Position numbers and translations under genes: made by a program. A stretch of DNA of 64,000 nt from Streptosporangium subroseum (lineage in GTDB: Bacteria > Actinomycetota > Actinomycetes > Streptosporangiales > Streptosporangiaceae), in assembly GCF_900188345.1 (NCBI RefSeq), contig NZ_FZOD01000012.1, positions 1-64,000 on the forward strand, written 5' to 3'. The notes under the pieces are model-generated. The model was not told the DNA's origin and made no database searches. It worked only from the letters and a program-made list of their open reading frames with translations. Numbering within the stretch: position 1 is the stretch's first letter; every line of letters begins with the position of its first letter. Below are positions 62,235 to 64,000 of the stretch, one piece after another.

Positions 62235-63895
62235 GTCTTCTCCAGGTAACGGTGAACGAGTGCCACGGCCATCGCACCCTCGCCGACCGCCGAGGCGACC
62301 CGCTTGATCGAATCGGCCCGGACGTCTCCGGCGGCGAACACACCCGGCACGTTGGTCTCCAGATGGTACGGCTCGCGCCGGAGCGGCCAGTTGCGGGGGC
62401 GGCTCTCCGTGGCGGTCAGGTCGGGCCCGGTGAGGACAAATCCCCTGGCGTCGCGCTCGACCGTGTCACCGAGCCAGTCGGTGAAGGGCTGGGCGCCGAT
62501 GAAGACGAACAGCCACTCGGCGTCCGTCGTCCGCTCGCCGTCCGGGCCCTTCAGAGTGATCCGTTGCAGGTGCCCGTCGCCCTCCGCGCCGACCACCTGG
62601 GTCTCGGTGTGTATCTCGATGTTCGGGATCTGCGCGATCTGCTCGATCAGGTAGTGCGACATGGTCTTCTCCAGGCCGTCGCTCCTGACGATCAGGTGCA
62701 CCTTGCTGGCGAACCCCGACAGGTAGACCGCGCCCTGTCCGGCCGAGTTGGCCGCGCCGACGATGTAGACCTCGCGGTCGCGGCATTCGGCCGCCTCGAT
62801 CATGGCGGCTCCGTAGTAGCAGCCGCTGCCCATGAAGTCGTCGAGGCCCGGGGCGTTCAGCCGCCGGTAGGAGACGCCGGTGGCCAGGATGACGGTGTGC
62901 GCGGCGATGCTGCCGCCGTCGGCGAAGCCGACCACCTTCGTCTGACCCTTGACCTCCAGGCTGGTGACCTTGCGGGCGGTGAGCAGCTCCGCGCCGAACT
63001 TCAGGGCCTGGCGACGGGCGCGGTCGGCGAGCTGGGAGCCGGAGACGCCGTCGGGGAAGCCCAGGTAGTTCTCGATGCGGGAGCTCTGACCGGCCTGCCC
63101 GCCCGAGGCGTGCTGCTCGACCATCACCGTGCTCAGGCCCTCGGAGGCGCCGTAGACCGCCGCGCCCAGTCCGCCGGGGCCGCCGCCGATGACGATCAGG
63201 TCGTAGAAGTCGGTGGCGGGAGCGGTGGACAGGCCGACGGCCTCGGCCAGCTCGGAGGTGCTCGGCGCGATGAGCTTCCTGCCCTCCGCGGTGATGACCA
63301 GCGGCAGCTTGGCCGGGCTGATGTTGCTCGCCTCACCGGCCGCGGCGAGCAGCTCGCCGCCCTCGGGGGTGTCGGCCAGCAGCCATCGGTAGGGCACCTG
63401 GTTACGGGCCAGGAAGTCGCGGACCTTGTAGGACCGCGACGACCAGCGCGCTCCCACCACCCGCAGCTCGTCGGTCTCACGCCGATCCGTGCGCTGCCAG
63501 GCGTCGAGCTGGGCGTCCAGCACGGGGTAGAACTTCTCCTCCGGCGGGTCCCACGGCTTCAGCAGGTAGTGGTCGAGGTCCACCACGTTGATCGCCTGGA
63601 TCGCGGCCTCGGTGTCGGCGTAGGCGGTGAGCAACACGCGACGGGCGTATGGATACAGGTCCATGGCCTGCTCCAGGAACTCCACGCCGTTCATCTGCGG
63701 CATGCGGTAGTCGGCGAGGAACGCCGCGACGTCGTCGCCTCGTAGCCGCAGGTCACGGACGCTCTGGATTCCCTCGGCCGCGGTGTCGGCCCGGACGATG
63801 CGATAGGACTGGCCGTAGCGGCGCCGTAGGTCACGTGCCACGGAACGCGAGACGCCCGGATCGTCGTCGATCGTCATGATGACCGGCTTATCCAT
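62231..63895 (-). CDS. Response regulator - glutaredoxin-like - thioredoxin-reductase-like fusion
   Basis: The 554-residue protein fuses a receiver domain (1-130; TIDDDPGVS, phosphoacceptor Asp in FLADYRMPQMNG, Lys in LLKPWDPP), a Grx-like module (about 143-225; WSSRSYKVRDFLARNQVPYRW, no CxxC) and a FAD/NAD pyridine-nucleotide oxidoreductase (about 235-554; VIGGGPGGLGAAVYGASEG, ENYLGFP, GAANSAGQGAVYLS, VFAAGDVR). The TrxR redox CxxC is reduced to C-Y-Y-G. Phosphorylation probably tunes an NAD(P)H/FAD reaction or a redox relay. It is the first gene of an operon with the cNMP histidine kinase. Confidence 0.92.
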   Translation of the reverse strand: MDKPVIMTIDDDPGVSRSVARDLRRRYGQSYRIVRADTAAEGIQSVRDLRLRGDDVAAFLADYRMPQMNGVEFLEQAMDLYPYARRVLLTAYADTEAAIQAINVVDLDHYLLKPWDPPEEKFYPVLDAQLDAWQRTDRRETDELRVVGARWSSRSYKVRDFLARNQVPYRWLLADTPEGGELLAAAGEASNISPAKLPLVITAEGRKLIAPSTSELAEAVGLSTAPATDFYDLIVIGGGPGGLGAAVYGASEGLSTVMVEQHASGGQAGQSSRIENYLGFPDGVSGSQLADRARRQALKFGAELLTARKVTSLEVKGQTKVVGFADGGSIAAHTVILATGVSYRRLNAPGLDDFMGSGCYYGAAMIEAAECRDREVYIVGAANSAGQGAVYLSGFASKVHLIVRSDGLEKTMSHYLIEQIAQIPNIEIHTETQVVGAEGDGHLQRITLKGPDGERTTDAEWLFVFIGAQPFTDWLGDTVERDARGFVLTGPDLTATESRPRNWPLRREPYHLETNVPGVFAAGDVRADSIKRVASAVGEGAMAVALVHRYLEKT

Positions 63896-64000
63896 ATGCT
63901 GTCTCCCCCAAAATGCGACAGTCTCCTTGAAAGAATGTCATATCTATTTTCCAGCAATCCTGCCATCAGTAGGTGAGCGGCTGGTTAAGATCTGGCCCCC

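Overview
The window is a GC-rich chromosomal segment with GTG starts, SecA-type secreted proteins, PASTA-type kinases, F420/LLM oxidoreductases and long GC-rich hairpin terminators. All of this points to a filamentous actinobacterium. The order dxr-ispG-GNAT and the many secreted proteins with proline-rich linkers would suit the Streptosporangium/Nonomuraea group, but that assignment is inference. The window starts in a 23S-5S spacer and contains a complete 5S rRNA gene, so the left edge is the end of an rRNA operon.

Left part (0.6-21 kb): an epoxide hydrolase and a secreted phosphodiester glycosidase are followed by a metabolic district for amines and GABA-like compounds. It holds a PucR regulator with a cupin, a class III aminotransferase translationally coupled to an MmsA-type dehydrogenase, a PotD-like binding lipoprotein, a saccharopine-dehydrogenase-family enzyme, a GabT-like aminotransferase divergent from a second PucR regulator, and a second aldehyde dehydrogenase. 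A TetR/MFS efflux pair with a 39-bp palindromic operator lies inside this district. A 57-bp tandem repeat follows the mmsA gene.

Centre-left (21-34 kb): two tandem secreted trypsin-fold proteases, then the MEP isoprenoid genes dxr and ispG. These two are directly adjacent, with none of the site-2 protease gene that sits between them in many actinobacteria. A TAP-like secreted hydrolase and a GNAT protein follow. A TetR/rhodanese pair comes next, then a PadR regulator and a VOC-TPR gene bracketed by two inverted, partly deleted remnants of one IS982-like element. The remnant on the right supplies the stop codon of a DUF3037 gene paired with a HipA-like kinase.

Centre-right (34-50 kb): LLM oxidoreductases coupled to an alpha/beta hydrolase, a PaaI thioesterase behind a KstR-type box, an SDR and a beta-lactamase-fold esterase look like scattered parts of a lipid or steroid-type catabolic regulon. 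Three of these genes share an 18-bp dyad. Interleaved are two membrane Ser/Thr kinases, a subtilisin-inhibitor-like protein with a long proline-rich arm, and a secreted collagen-like protein with a Cys/His-rich region.

Right part (50-64 kb): a two-CBM32 beta-helix protein, a DUF2945/DUF3140 pair, a nitronate monooxygenase followed by a decayed LLM gene, a third Ser/Thr kinase, a lipoprotein, a proline-iminopeptidase-like hydrolase, and an operon coupling a response-regulator/glutaredoxin-like/thioredoxin-reductase fusion to a cyclic-nucleotide-binding histidine kinase. No CRISPR array, prophage or complete IS was seen.
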